Shown: piece by piece, positions 1-5,376 of the stretch | Layout of the letters: every line of letters begins with the position of its first letter | Numbering within the stretch: position 1 is the first letter of the stretch | Source of the DNA: CALWPV01 sp045632125 | GTDB taxonomy: Bacteria > Bacillota > Clostridia > Lachnospirales > Bianqueaceae | Assembly (NCBI GenBank): GCA_045632125.1 | Contig: JAZQWC010000010.1 | Span: 1-5,376, forward strand | Reading direction: 5' to 3' | Length of the DNA stretch: 5,376 nucleotides | Notes under the pieces: generated by a model | The model's input: only the letters and a program-made list of their open reading frames with translations | The model's database searches: none | Told to the model about the DNA's origin: nothing | Program-made: the position numbers and the translations under genes

Positions 1-266
1 CGGATCTCGGCATAGACCACATTTTCAGCGTGCAGGCTGAGCAGCACGTCGTGGGCAGCGGTCTGCAAATTTTCAGCGGTTTGGAGGCCTTGCAGAGGTA
101 GGTCGAATTTTTCTAAGTACTGCGCCAGATCGCGGCAGCGAGACGGAGCCTGTACGTCGTTTTGGATCAGGTCGGTGCGGGCTAACAGCTTTTGTAGGGT
201 AGCCAGGGGCAGAGAACCGTCCAGATGACAGTGGAGCTCGGCTTTGGGGAGGGTGAAGATGTCCAT
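1..266 (-). CDS. add: Adenosine deaminase, N-terminal part (cut by left window edge)
   Basis: This is the first 88 codons of a purine-salvage adenosine deaminase, a cytoplasmic zinc enzyme of the metal-dependent hydrolase superfamily that converts adenosine to inosine and ammonia. The N-terminus reads LPKAELHCHLDGSL (residues 6-19), the family hallmark. H12 and H14 are the first two zinc ligands and D16 belongs to the substrate pocket. Further on, a CRDLAQYLEKFDLPLQGLQT segment (44-63) and VVYAEI (83-88), the strand leading into the usual AEIRF motif, also match the family. The start is the ATG at 266-264, with AAGGAGG five bases upstream. The zinc-binding C-terminal motifs lie outside the window, so integrity of the gene cannot be judged. 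The gene is divergent from the hydrolase-exporter operon. A sister family acting on another amino-purine cannot be fully excluded from the N-terminus alone. Confidence 0.9.
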   Translation of the reverse strand, partial: MDIFTLPKAELHCHLDGSLPLATLQKLLARTDLIQNDVQAPSRCRDLAQYLEKFDLPLQGLQTAENLQTAAHDVLLSLHAENVVYAEI

Positions 267-271
267 GAGGG

Positions 272-278
272 CCTCCTT
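272..278 (-). promoter_or_regulatory. Ribosome binding site of add
   Basis: AAGGAGG on the minus strand is a perfect Shine-Dalgarno sequence, five bases before the ATG at 266. It fixes the start of the partial adenosine deaminase gene. Confidence 0.8.
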
Positions 279-295
279 AAATAATGATTGGATTT

Positions 296-324
296 ATTGT
301 ACCACGGACGATGTGTTTTGGAAA
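296..324 (-). promoter_or_regulatory. Putative sigma-A promoter of add
   Basis: On the minus strand the -10 hexamer is TACAAT (301-296), directly preceded by TGG, which makes it an extended -10. A 17-base spacer separates it from TTTCCA (324-319), a four-of-six match to the -35 consensus. The predicted start of transcription is near 289, leaving a leader of about 20 bases that carries AAGGAGG (278-272). Assignment is by eye only. Confidence 0.55.
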
Positions 325-341
325 GGGGGAGTTGAGAAGCA

Positions 342-379
342 TGACATTTGTCACATCACAAAGTGATTTCGTCCACTTT
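342..379. promoter_or_regulatory. Cluster of inverted repeats, candidate operator region
   Basis: Three small dyads lie between the two divergent promoters. TGACA-TT-TGTCA at 342-353 is a perfect 12-base palindrome. ATCAC-AAA-GTGAT at 355-367 is a perfect 5+5 inverted repeat with a three-base centre. AAAGTG and CACTTT (360-365 and 374-379) are 6-base arms 8 bases apart, overlapping the second dyad and reaching the putative -35 of the hydrolase promoter. The first two centres fall about 64 and 51 bases before the predicted hydrolase transcription start, positions typical of activator sites. No regulator gene is present in the window, so any binding protein would act in trans. Short dyads also arise by chance. 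Confidence 0.4.
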
Positions 380-405
380 TCCTGCTCCGTGGGCCGTGTT
401 ATACT
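377..405 (+). promoter_or_regulatory. Putative promoter of the hydrolase-exporter operon
   Basis: TATACT at 400-405 is a five-of-six -10 hexamer preceded by TGT, giving an extended -10. The -35 position 17 bases upstream holds only TTTTCC (377-382), a three-of-six match. A strong extended -10 with a weak -35 next to inverted repeats is what one expects of an activator-dependent promoter. The predicted transcription start is near 411-412, which leaves a leader of roughly 26 bases before the ATG at 438. Confidence 0.6.
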
Positions 406-421
406 GAGTACAGTTAGAAGT

Positions 422-427
422 GGGAGG
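422..427 (+). promoter_or_regulatory. Ribosome binding site that sets the hydrolase start
   Basis: GGGAGG lies ten bases before the ATG at 438. It argues against the in-frame GTG at 420, which overlaps this site and would sit only about eight bases from the predicted transcript end with no ribosome binding site of its own. Confidence 0.65.
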
Positions 428-437
428 CGAATGCAAT

Positions 438-1379
438 ATGAAACTGCGAAACTTACAATATAAAATCGATGACACAAGCATTTTGAATTACTATGAGCTG
501 GCTGCAAACAAACCGAAACTTTTGATGCTGCATGCTCAGGGAACCGATTCTCTTAGTTACATGAATGTTGCGAAGCGTCTTTCAAAATACTTTCATATTT
601 ATTTGGTGGATTATTACGGACACGGAGGGAGTTCCCATAACAGAGAAAAATATGACCTGATCAGTATTGGTAACGATATGATCGATTTCATCCATAACGT
701 GATCGGTGATGAAGTTGCGGTGGTGGGGCATTCTTCCGGTGGATTGATCGCAGCTTATGTTGCAGCAAACTGTGGATCATGCAAAAAACTTTTTCTTGAA
801 GATCCACCCTTCTTTTCCAGTTGGGGCGAAAGACGCTTCAATACCTATAACTACAAAGACCTGTCTTCGGTGTGCCATAGCTTTATTGAGCAAGAGGAAG
901 AAAAGGATTTTGTATATTACTATTTTATCAATCAATATTGTTGGAATTTCTTCCCGGAAAATGCTAGGGAGAATATAAAGAAAAAGCTGGGTGGGTTTGC
1001 CTTAAAGTATCGAACCAAACATCCGGACAAGAACTTAAAGGTTCGCTTTTGGCCTAAAAAGTTCTTGCAGGGCTTCAAGGGCTTGCAGTACTATGATCCT
1101 TACTTTGGAGAAGCATTTTACATTGACTCCTTCAATAACAATGTGGATTATCACAAGCTGCTGACTAACATACAGTGTGAAACATTATTTATGAAGGCAA
1201 ATACAACCATCGGTGAACAGGGACTTTTGCAAGGAGCCCTGTCGGAGGAAGATCTGAAGCAGGTGAATGAACTGATTAAAAATATGACCATCGAATATTA
1301 CGATTGCGGTCATAACATTCACGGAGAAAAATCGAAACAATTTATCAAAGCATTGATCAACGGGAGGACTAAATTATGA
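438..1379 (+). CDS. Alpha/beta hydrolase, first gene of the exporter operon
   Basis: A 313-residue cytoplasmic protein of the alpha/beta hydrolase fold, with no signal peptide or membrane span. The order of motifs is: strand plus oxyanion-hole turn LLMLHAQG (28-35), the LVDYYGHGGS segment (56-65) typical of esterase and C-C hydrolase relatives, the nucleophile elbow GHSSGG (97-102) with S99 as catalytic serine, EDPPF (121-125), a long cap region of about 125-240 rich in aromatic and charged residues, and DCGHNIH (289-295) with H292 as catalytic histidine. The usual acid after strand 7 (ETLFMKAN, 248-255) is not at its standard place; E260 or one of E270/E271/D272 may serve. The stop TGA overlaps the start of the ABC ATPase gene as ATGA, so translation is probably coupled. 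Its base composition is clearly more AT-rich than the genes behind it. The substrate is unknown; an ester, amide or lactone of whatever the exporter handles is an inference. Confidence 0.85.
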   Translation: MKLRNLQYKIDDTSILNYYELAANKPKLLMLHAQGTDSLSYMNVAKRLSKYFHIYLVDYYGHGGSSHNREKYDLISIGNDMIDFIHNVIGDEVAVVGHSSGGLIAAYVAANCGSCKKLFLEDPPFFSSWGERRFNTYNYKDLSSVCHSFIEQEEEKDFVYYYFINQYCWNFFPENARENIKKKLGGFALKYRTKHPDKNLKVRFWPKKFLQGFKGLQYYDPYFGEAFYIDSFNNNVDYHKLLTNIQCETLFMKANTTIGEQGLLQGALSEEDLKQVNELIKNMTIEYYDCGHNIHGEKSKQFIKALINGRTKL

Positions 1380-2305
1380 TAGAAGTCAGAAATCTGGTAA
1401 AACGCTACGGCAATCTGCTGGCGCTGGATCATTTTAATTTATCGGTTAAAGACGGCGAAATCTTTGGCCTGCTGGGACCCAACGGAAGCGGCAAAAGTAC
1501 CGCCATCAATTGTATGTTGGCACTGCTCAAGTATGAGCAGGGCGAGATCAATCTGTTCGGCGAACCCATGACGCCCACCAGCTATGAACTCAAGCGCAAG
1601 ATCGGTGTGGTCATGCAGAATGTGGCCGTTTTCGACGAACTGAGCGTTCGGGAAAACATCGAATATTTCTGCAGTCTGTATGTGCCGGATAAAAAGCGTT
1701 GCAAAGAATTGACAGAAGAAGCCATTGAGTTTACCGGCTTGCAGGATTACTGCAAGATGCGTCCTAAAAAACTCAGCGGTGGTCTGCTGCGCCGCCTTAA
1801 CATCGCCTGCGGCATTGCCCACAAACCGAAACTGATCTTCATGGATGAGCCTACGGTGGCGGTGGACCCGCAGAGCCGTAACAATATATTAGAAGGAATT
1901 CAGCGTCTCAATCGAGAAGGGGCCACGGTGGTGTATACCAGTCACTACATGGAAGAGGTGGAGCAGATCTGCTCCCGCATCATGATCATGGATAAGGGCC
2001 GCGCCATTGCCACAGGCACCAAGGAAGAACTGAAGGCCATGATCCGTACCGGCGAAAAGATCCAAATCGAAGTCTATGGATTAAATGACGAAATTCTGGC
2101 GCAGATCCGGAATCTGCCCCAGGTGCTGAGCACCCAATATGACAATGGTCTGCTCAAGACGGAGTGTAAGGCCGACAGCCATGGACTGGTAGCGGTGCTG
2201 GATCAGCTGCGCCAGGTAGGCCTGGCGCCGGGACGCATCTTCGCGGAACCACCCACATTGAACGACGTATTCCTGGAGATCACAGGGAAGGAGCTTCGAG
2301 ATTAA
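1376..2305 (+). CDS. ABC transporter ATP-binding protein, DrrA/LnrL-type exporter
   Basis: A 309-residue nucleotide-binding subunit that powers an ABC-2 type exporter from the cytoplasmic face. It shows Walker A GPNGSGKST (34-42, K40), a Q-loop at Q81, the signature LSGGLLRR (133-140), Walker B LIFMDEPT (153-160, D157 and catalytic E158), a D-loop at VAVDP (161-165) and the switch H190. The signature has Leu where LSGGQ has Gln, as often seen in DrrA-like families that carry a hydrophobic residue there. The C-terminal extension of about 90 residues ends in EPPTLNDVFLEITGK, typical of drug-export ATPases. The start ATG at 1376 overlaps the hydrolase stop by four bases, with GGGAGG (1362-1367) eight bases upstream. 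It is the only ATPase in the operon, so it probably forms a homodimer serving both permeases. The substrate cannot be read from this subunit. Confidence 0.95.
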   Translation: MIEVRNLVKRYGNLLALDHFNLSVKDGEIFGLLGPNGSGKSTAINCMLALLKYEQGEINLFGEPMTPTSYELKRKIGVVMQNVAVFDELSVRENIEYFCSLYVPDKKRCKELTEEAIEFTGLQDYCKMRPKKLSGGLLRRLNIACGIAHKPKLIFMDEPTVAVDPQSRNNILEGIQRLNREGATVVYTSHYMEEVEQICSRIMIMDKGRAIATGTKEELKAMIRTGEKIQIEVYGLNDEILAQIRNLPQVLSTQYDNGLLKTECKADSHGLVAVLDQLRQVGLAPGRIFAEPPTLNDVFLEITGKELRD

Positions 2306-3483
2306 TGCTATTACAATCCATTAAAGAATCCATCAAGCTGGCCGTCCGTGCCAAGGAGGTTTTGTTTTGGACCATGATCTTCCCGCTTCTGCTTTCCACG
2401 ATGTTTTACTTTTCTTTTGGCAAGCTGGATGAGGCTGAGCAGGTCAGCATCATTCCGGTGGCTGTGGTGGAAGATGAGGCCTACCAAGCTGATCCGACCT
2501 TAGAGGCTTTATTAAACACCCTGAGTGAAGGGGAAAACGCAATGCTGCAATTGAACTCCTGCGAAAGCGAGGAGGCCGCGCTGCAGCTTTTGGAAGCCGG
2601 AGAAGTAGACGGCTGCATTCAAATAGAAGAAAATGACCCTTTATTAATTGTAAAAGAGGAAGGAATCAATCAAACCATTTTACGTCAAATTCTGAACCAA
2701 TATAAACAGACCTCCTATAGCATTACCGAAGCTGTGCAAGAGGCGCAAAACCTGGGTGATCCTCAGATGATGCAGCAGATCCTGAAGTCGATCGCTGCGC
2801 TGCAAAACGAGGAACAGACAAGTGCTTCCATGGTGGAACAGGTGAGTCTGACCCGCAGCAATCCTTCAAACATCTTGGGCTTTTTCTATGGCCTTCTGGG
2901 CATGGTGTGCCTGTTTGGTTCTTTCCACGGCAACAATGCGGTGATCCGACTGCAGGCGAATCAATCTGCCTTAGGAGCGCGCCGCTGCATTTCACCTCGA
3001 AAATATACGATTGAAATGCTGGGCTCTGTAATTGGCAGTGTGATCGTCCACGTGATCTCGGTGTGGATCACCCTGGTCTTTCAGGCCTTGGTGCTCAAAA
3101 TCGATTTCGGCGGCCGTCTGCCGTTGGCCATGATCTGCTGTACCAGCGGTGCCATGGTGGGTGTTGGCATGGGTGTGCTCATGGGGTCCTTCCCAAAACT
3201 CAGTGCCAACGCTAAAACCGGTCTGTCGGTTGCTGTATCCATGTTGCTTTCCTTCCTGGCAGGCCTTATGGTTGGCGGCATGAACTACTGGGTGCATCAG
3301 CATATCCCACCGCTGAGCTGGATCAATCCTGCTGCTCGCTTGGTGGATGCCCTGCAGAGTTTGTATTATTTTGACTCTCTGTCAACATTTTGGCTGAACA
3401 ACGCGCTGCTGCTTGTGTTTGCCGTAGCCTTTTTCCTGTTGTCGGCCCTGCGCCTGCGGAGGTATCAATATGAAAGCATTTAA
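2305..3483 (+). CDS. ABC-2 type permease, first of two (LnrM-like position)
   Basis: A 392-residue integral membrane protein of the ABC-2 family with the two-part layout of drug and lipid exporters: one N-terminal span (about 20-38), a large extracytoplasmic domain (about 40-188, rich in Glu and Gln), then five more spans (about 190-208, 237-264, 272-294, 303-325, 363-383). The segment INPAARLVDALQSLYYFD (340-357) before the last span is a common signature of this permease type. The start ATG at 2305 shares one base with the ATPase stop (TAATG), with AAGGAG (2288-2293) eleven bases upstream. The last 14 bases overlap the next gene. With the ATPase and the second permease it likely builds a heterodimeric membrane channel. 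ATPase/permease/permease lengths of 309/392/387 are close to those I recall for Bacillus LnrLMN, but orthology is not shown and the substrate is unknown. Confidence 0.9.
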   Translation: MLLQSIKESIKLAVRAKEVLFWTMIFPLLLSTMFYFSFGKLDEAEQVSIIPVAVVEDEAYQADPTLEALLNTLSEGENAMLQLNSCESEEAALQLLEAGEVDGCIQIEENDPLLIVKEEGINQTILRQILNQYKQTSYSITEAVQEAQNLGDPQMMQQILKSIAALQNEEQTSASMVEQVSLTRSNPSNILGFFYGLLGMVCLFGSFHGNNAVIRLQANQSALGARRCISPRKYTIEMLGSVIGSVIVHVISVWITLVFQALVLKIDFGGRLPLAMICCTSGAMVGVGMGVLMGSFPKLSANAKTGLSVAVSMLLSFLAGLMVGGMNYWVHQHIPPLSWINPAARLVDALQSLYYFDSLSTFWLNNALLLVFAVAFFLLSALRLRRYQYESI

Positions 3484-4633
3484 AACTTGTTTATTAATCG
3501 CACGAAATAGAGTGGGAACCCTGATCACGTTTATCATGGTCTTTATTGGAATCAGTATCTTCAGCAGTCAAATGCAGGGAGATACTATGGAGGCTGCCTT
3601 TCAAGGAGAGGCCGTTCCGTTTACACTGGTAAACCGTGATGCCGATTCACCGGTGATCCAGGGGCTGCGAAAGTATCTGCAGAGCTTATCACCGGAAGTC
3701 CAGCTGGAAGATGATGACTACACTCTGCAGAACGCACTGTACTATGGAGAAACGCAGTTCATCGTCATCGTGCCCGAAGGGTTCAGCGAAAACTGGCCGC
3801 AGCAAAGCGTGCAGGTCAGTACCCGCCCGGACACTTGGCAGGCTTACTATATGAATGCGCTGCTGGATAGCTATTTCAATCAGGTCAAACTGCAGCTAAG
3901 TCTGCATCCGGCAGAGCCGGAAAAAGCGGTAGAAGCTGCACTATCCAGCCTGCAGCAAGAGGTGCAGGTGGAAAAACAGCGTTTCGGAGCCGGTTTAGAA
4001 GTGGGCGAGGGCTATCAGGTTTATTTTAGAATGGTAGGCTATGCGCTGATCATGCTGATCTATCAGTTTATTAGTTCTGTGCAGATGGTCTTTGGCAAAA
4101 AGGAACTGCGGATGCGTCATGGCAGTTCACCTCTGAGTCAGCGCAGACTCACGTTGGAGATCGTCTTCTATGGAGCCTTGATCAGCTTGGTTGTTTGTGC
4201 CATCTTGCTGGGAATTGCCTTTACGATGTACGGCGATTATTTGGCCGCTGGCGGCTGGAAGTATTGTGCTCTGTTGGCAGTCAATGTGTTGAGTTTTATG
4301 CTGGTAGCGATTACTTTGGCGATCTTGTGCAGCCAGTTTACCACCAGTGATGTGGTGCAGGCTATCATTAGCAATTTTGTGTCGCTGGCGCTGAGCTTTT
4401 TGGGCGGCTTGTTCGTGCCACTGGAGTTTTTGAGTGAGGGAATGCTGAAAATCGCACGGTTTTTGCCGACCTATTGGTATGCGAATACCTTTGATACGAT
4501 CAATCAGTTGACGTCCTATTCAGCACAGGCGCTGGAGCCGGTGGTGCAGGGCCTTCTGCTGCAGCTGGGCTTCGCTGCTATGTTCTTCTGCCTGTCTTTA
4601 GTAGTATCAAAATACAAGAGCGTGGAGAACTGA
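3470..4633 (+). CDS. ABC-2 type permease, second of two (LnrN-like position)
   Basis: A 387-residue membrane protein with the same plan as the preceding permease: an N-terminal span (about 16-34), an extracytoplasmic domain (about 36-182) and five spans (about 186-208, 229-252, 264-288, 295-317, 355-380). The N-terminus KTCLLIARNRVGTLITF and the region FLGGLFVPLEFLSEGMLKIARFLPTYWYAN (positions 310-339) are typical ABC-2 permease features; the FLPTYWYA part corresponds to the LNPAARL-type segment of its partner. The start ATG at 3470 lies inside the end of the first permease gene, with GGAGG (3458-3462) seven bases upstream, so the two subunits are probably made in equal amounts. The gene is last in the operon: a fresh promoter starts three bases after its stop and a terminator hairpin follows about 50 bases downstream. 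Confidence 0.9.
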   Translation: MKAFKTCLLIARNRVGTLITFIMVFIGISIFSSQMQGDTMEAAFQGEAVPFTLVNRDADSPVIQGLRKYLQSLSPEVQLEDDDYTLQNALYYGETQFIVIVPEGFSENWPQQSVQVSTRPDTWQAYYMNALLDSYFNQVKLQLSLHPAEPEKAVEAALSSLQQEVQVEKQRFGAGLEVGEGYQVYFRMVGYALIMLIYQFISSVQMVFGKKELRMRHGSSPLSQRRLTLEIVFYGALISLVVCAILLGIAFTMYGDYLAAGGWKYCALLAVNVLSFMLVAITLAILCSQFTTSDVVQAIISNFVSLALSFLGGLFVPLEFLSEGMLKIARFLPTYWYANTFDTINQLTSYSAQALEPVVQGLLLQLGFAAMFFCLSLVVSKYKSVEN

Positions 4634-4635
4634 CA

Positions 4636-4664
4636 TTGACTTTTGGCGATTGGTATTGTATAGT
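4636..4664 (+). promoter_or_regulatory. Strong sigma-A-like promoter before the flavoprotein gene
   Basis: TTGACT (4636-4641) and TATAGT (4659-4664), each five of six to consensus, are separated by the optimal 17 bases. This is the best promoter match in the window. Transcription should begin near 4671, about 100 bases before the ATG of the flavoprotein gene and only about 12 bases before a terminator-like hairpin. It begins right after the stop codon of the second permease, so it is independent of the exporter promoter. Confidence 0.75.
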
Positions 4665-4669
4665 TTGAA

Positions 4670-4750
4670 TCAGTAACTTAGGGGGCTGTTTGCACCGATT
4701 TTCACTTGGGTGAAGGAGGTTGCGAACGGTCCTTTTTTATAGAATACTGA
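4670..4750 (+). ncRNA. Candidate structured leader RNA (attenuator or short RNA)
   Basis: From the predicted transcription start, TCAGTA (4670-4675) can pair with TACTGA (4745-4750). That would close a helix around the whole terminator hairpin, extendable by TT (4678-4679) with AA (4743-4744) across a two-base bulge. The ribosome binding site at 4756 stays outside. This looks like the closing helix of a leader element, but a six-base match can occur by chance, and the distal strand lies beyond the T-run, so it forms only on read-through. I recognise no known riboswitch class. If termination is efficient, the product would be an RNA of about 68 bases. Confidence 0.3.
4683..4738 (+). terminator. 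Intrinsic terminator hairpin with T-run, inside the flavoprotein leader
   Basis: The arm 4683-4696 pairs with 4718-4732 in 14 base pairs (three of them G-U) with one bulged T at 4720. Inside it, 4699-4705 pairs with 4710-4716 around a TTGG tetraloop, adding seven pairs across a small GA/A internal loop. Six T residues follow at 4733-4738. It can end transcripts of the exporter operon, whose last stop is at 4633. Because the promoter at 4636-4664 lies upstream of it, it also sits in the 5' leader of the flavoprotein gene and could attenuate that gene. The reverse strand has no T-run at the other side, so it is one-directional. Confidence 0.8.
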
Positions 4751-4755
4751 GAATA

Positions 4756-4762
4756 AAAGGAG
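4756..4762 (+). promoter_or_regulatory. Ribosome binding site that sets the flavoprotein start
   Basis: AAAGGAG lies eight bases before the ATG at 4771. This selects that start over the in-frame TTG at 4720, which falls within the terminator stem and would add 17 residues unlike the family. Confidence 0.8.
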
Positions 4763-4770
4763 ATTCAAAC

Positions 4771-5334
4771 ATGAGAAAAAATCTGGGTGTGAAACCGTAT
4801 TTTTATCCGATGCCGGTGCTGGTGATCGGTACATATAATGAGGATGGCACTGCCAACGCCATGACAGCGGCCTGGGGCGGCATTGCGAATTCCGATTTGG
4901 TGGCCATTTGCGTGGATCGCGGACACAAAACGGTGGAAAATTTGAAGGCGCGTGGGGCCTTTACCATTGGTATTGCTACGGAGTCTACTTTAGCAGAGGC
5001 TGACTATTTGGGTATCGATTCCGGACACAAGGTGCCGGACAAGGTGGCCAGAACCGGTTTGACCATCGTAAAGAGCGAGTTTGTAGATGCGCCTTTGTTT
5101 GAAGAGTTTGCCATGTCCATGGAATGTGAAATGGTGAAGTATGATGATGAAATGGAATTGCTTTATGGTCGCATCAAGAATTTGGGAGCCGATGAATCGG
5201 TGCTGGACGAAAAGGGTAACATCGACCGCTTTAAGCTGAAACCCATCACCTTTGATACGGTTTATAATACCTATACCGCCCTGGGTGAACAGGTGGGCAC
5301 TGCTTATAAAGATGGACTCAAATTCAGAGGATGA
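4771..5334 (+). CDS. Flavoredoxin / flavin reductase-like FMN-binding protein
   Basis: A 187-residue soluble protein of the flavin-reductase-like domain family (FMN-binding split barrel). The N-terminal KPYFYPMPVLVIGTYNEDG (8-26), then ANAMTAAWGGIAN (28-40) and the strand VAICVDRGHKTVENLK (44-59), form the flavin-binding half. GAFTIGIAT (62-70) and DYLGIDSGHKVPDK (78-91) are further conserved blocks of the flavoredoxin-type branch found in anaerobes, and the length is usual for it. Members bind FMN and pass electrons or reduce flavin for partner enzymes in the cytoplasm; the partner here is not known. The start ATG is set by AAAGGAG eight bases upstream. The gene has its own promoter and a terminator-like hairpin in its leader. 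The next gene begins 15 bases after the stop with no terminator between, so the two are probably co-transcribed. Confidence 0.88.
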   Translation: MRKNLGVKPYFYPMPVLVIGTYNEDGTANAMTAAWGGIANSDLVAICVDRGHKTVENLKARGAFTIGIATESTLAEADYLGIDSGHKVPDKVARTGLTIVKSEFVDAPLFEEFAMSMECEMVKYDDEMELLYGRIKNLGADESVLDEKGNIDRFKLKPITFDTVYNTYTALGEQVGTAYKDGLKFRG

Positions 5335-5349
5335 TATAGGAGACAGGCT

Positions 5350-5376
5350 ATGCAGATTCGTACCCCGGATTATGTA
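5350..5376 (+). CDS. Start of a downstream gene, cut by right window edge
   Basis: Nine codons are visible, MQIRTPDYV, from an ATG at 5350 with AGGAGA (5338-5343) six bases upstream and 15 bases after the flavoprotein stop. The spacing and ribosome binding site support a real gene in the same transcript. The opening R-T-P-x-Y resembles the N-terminus of the FliB-type (flagellin lysine-N-methylase) family of cysteine-rich Fe-S proteins common in Clostridia, but nine residues are too few to name it, so the product is left open. Confidence 0.55.

Noticed and set aside
431..463. Ten-codon ORF (ATG at 431) overlapping the hydrolase start, possible leader peptide
   Set aside because: The GGGAGG site is only three bases from this ATG, too close for efficient initiation, while it suits the ATG at 438.
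277..507. Open frame of 76 codons on the minus strand across the divergent control region
   Set aside because: It overlaps the add ribosome binding site and promoter, the opposing promoter and the hydrolase start, and its product resembles no family I know.
757..978. Second plus-strand frame of 73 codons inside the hydrolase gene
   Set aside because: It lies fully within the hydrolase coding region in another frame and lacks a ribosome binding site and family similarity.
1439..1822. Open frame of 127 codons antisense to the ABC ATPase
   Set aside because: It is a mirror of the strongly conserved ATPase motifs on the plus strand, with no convincing ribosome binding site or recognisable product.
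2723..3303. Overlapping minus-strand open frames (2723-2995, 2992-3303, 3081-3281) under the first permease gene
   Set aside because: They are low-complexity antisense frames opposite a well-supported membrane protein and show no domain signals.
4710..4742. GTG-started ten-codon frame and an AAGGAGG sequence (4713-4719) inside the terminator hairpin
   Set aside because: The GTG has no ribosome binding site, and the AAGGAGG has no start codon at suitable distance; both are explained by the hairpin stem sequence.
4641..4770. FMN, fluoride or other known riboswitch in front of the flavoprotein gene
   Set aside because: The leader is too short for the FMN element and I could not match the conserved core of any class; a short GGCGATTGG resemblance to the fluoride motif lies upstream of the predicted transcript start and does not extend.

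Overview
The window looks like a chromosomal segment of a mid-GC Firmicute, probably a member of Clostridia. The evidence is AGGAGG-type ribosome binding sites, sigma-A-like promoters, tightly packed operons and the families present. The genus cannot be told from the sequence. Six genes are visible, four of them complete in their core operon, and there is no mobile element, CRISPR array, tRNA or rRNA.

Layout: (1) positions 1-266, minus strand, hold the N-terminal 88 codons of adenosine deaminase (add), which runs off the left edge. (2) Positions 267-437 form a divergent control region with a promoter on each side and a cluster of small inverted repeats between them. (3) Positions 438-4633, plus strand, are a four-gene operon with overlapping ends: an alpha/beta hydrolase, an ABC ATPase and two related ABC-2 type permeases. 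Stop and start codons overlap at every junction (4, 1 and 14 bases), so translation is probably coupled. (4) Positions 4634-4770 carry a near-consensus promoter, then a long terminator-like hairpin with a T-run, then the ribosome binding site of the next gene. (5) Positions 4771-5334 encode a flavoredoxin/flavin-reductase-like FMN protein. (6) From 5350 a further gene starts and is cut by the right edge after nine codons.

How the genes may work together: one ATPase plus two similar six-span permeases, each with a large extracytoplasmic loop, is the architecture of the Bacillus LnrLMN-type (linearmycin resistance) and related drug or lipid exporters. The hydrolase placed first in the same transcript suggests that substrate modification and export are linked, but the substrate is unknown. 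The hydrolase is clearly more AT-rich than the exporter genes, which points to a separate origin. The most unusual non-coding feature is the structured leader in front of the flavoprotein gene, where a promoter fires directly into a terminator hairpin. That arrangement fits an attenuator, a short RNA, or simply the exporter operon's terminator placed inside the next gene's leader.
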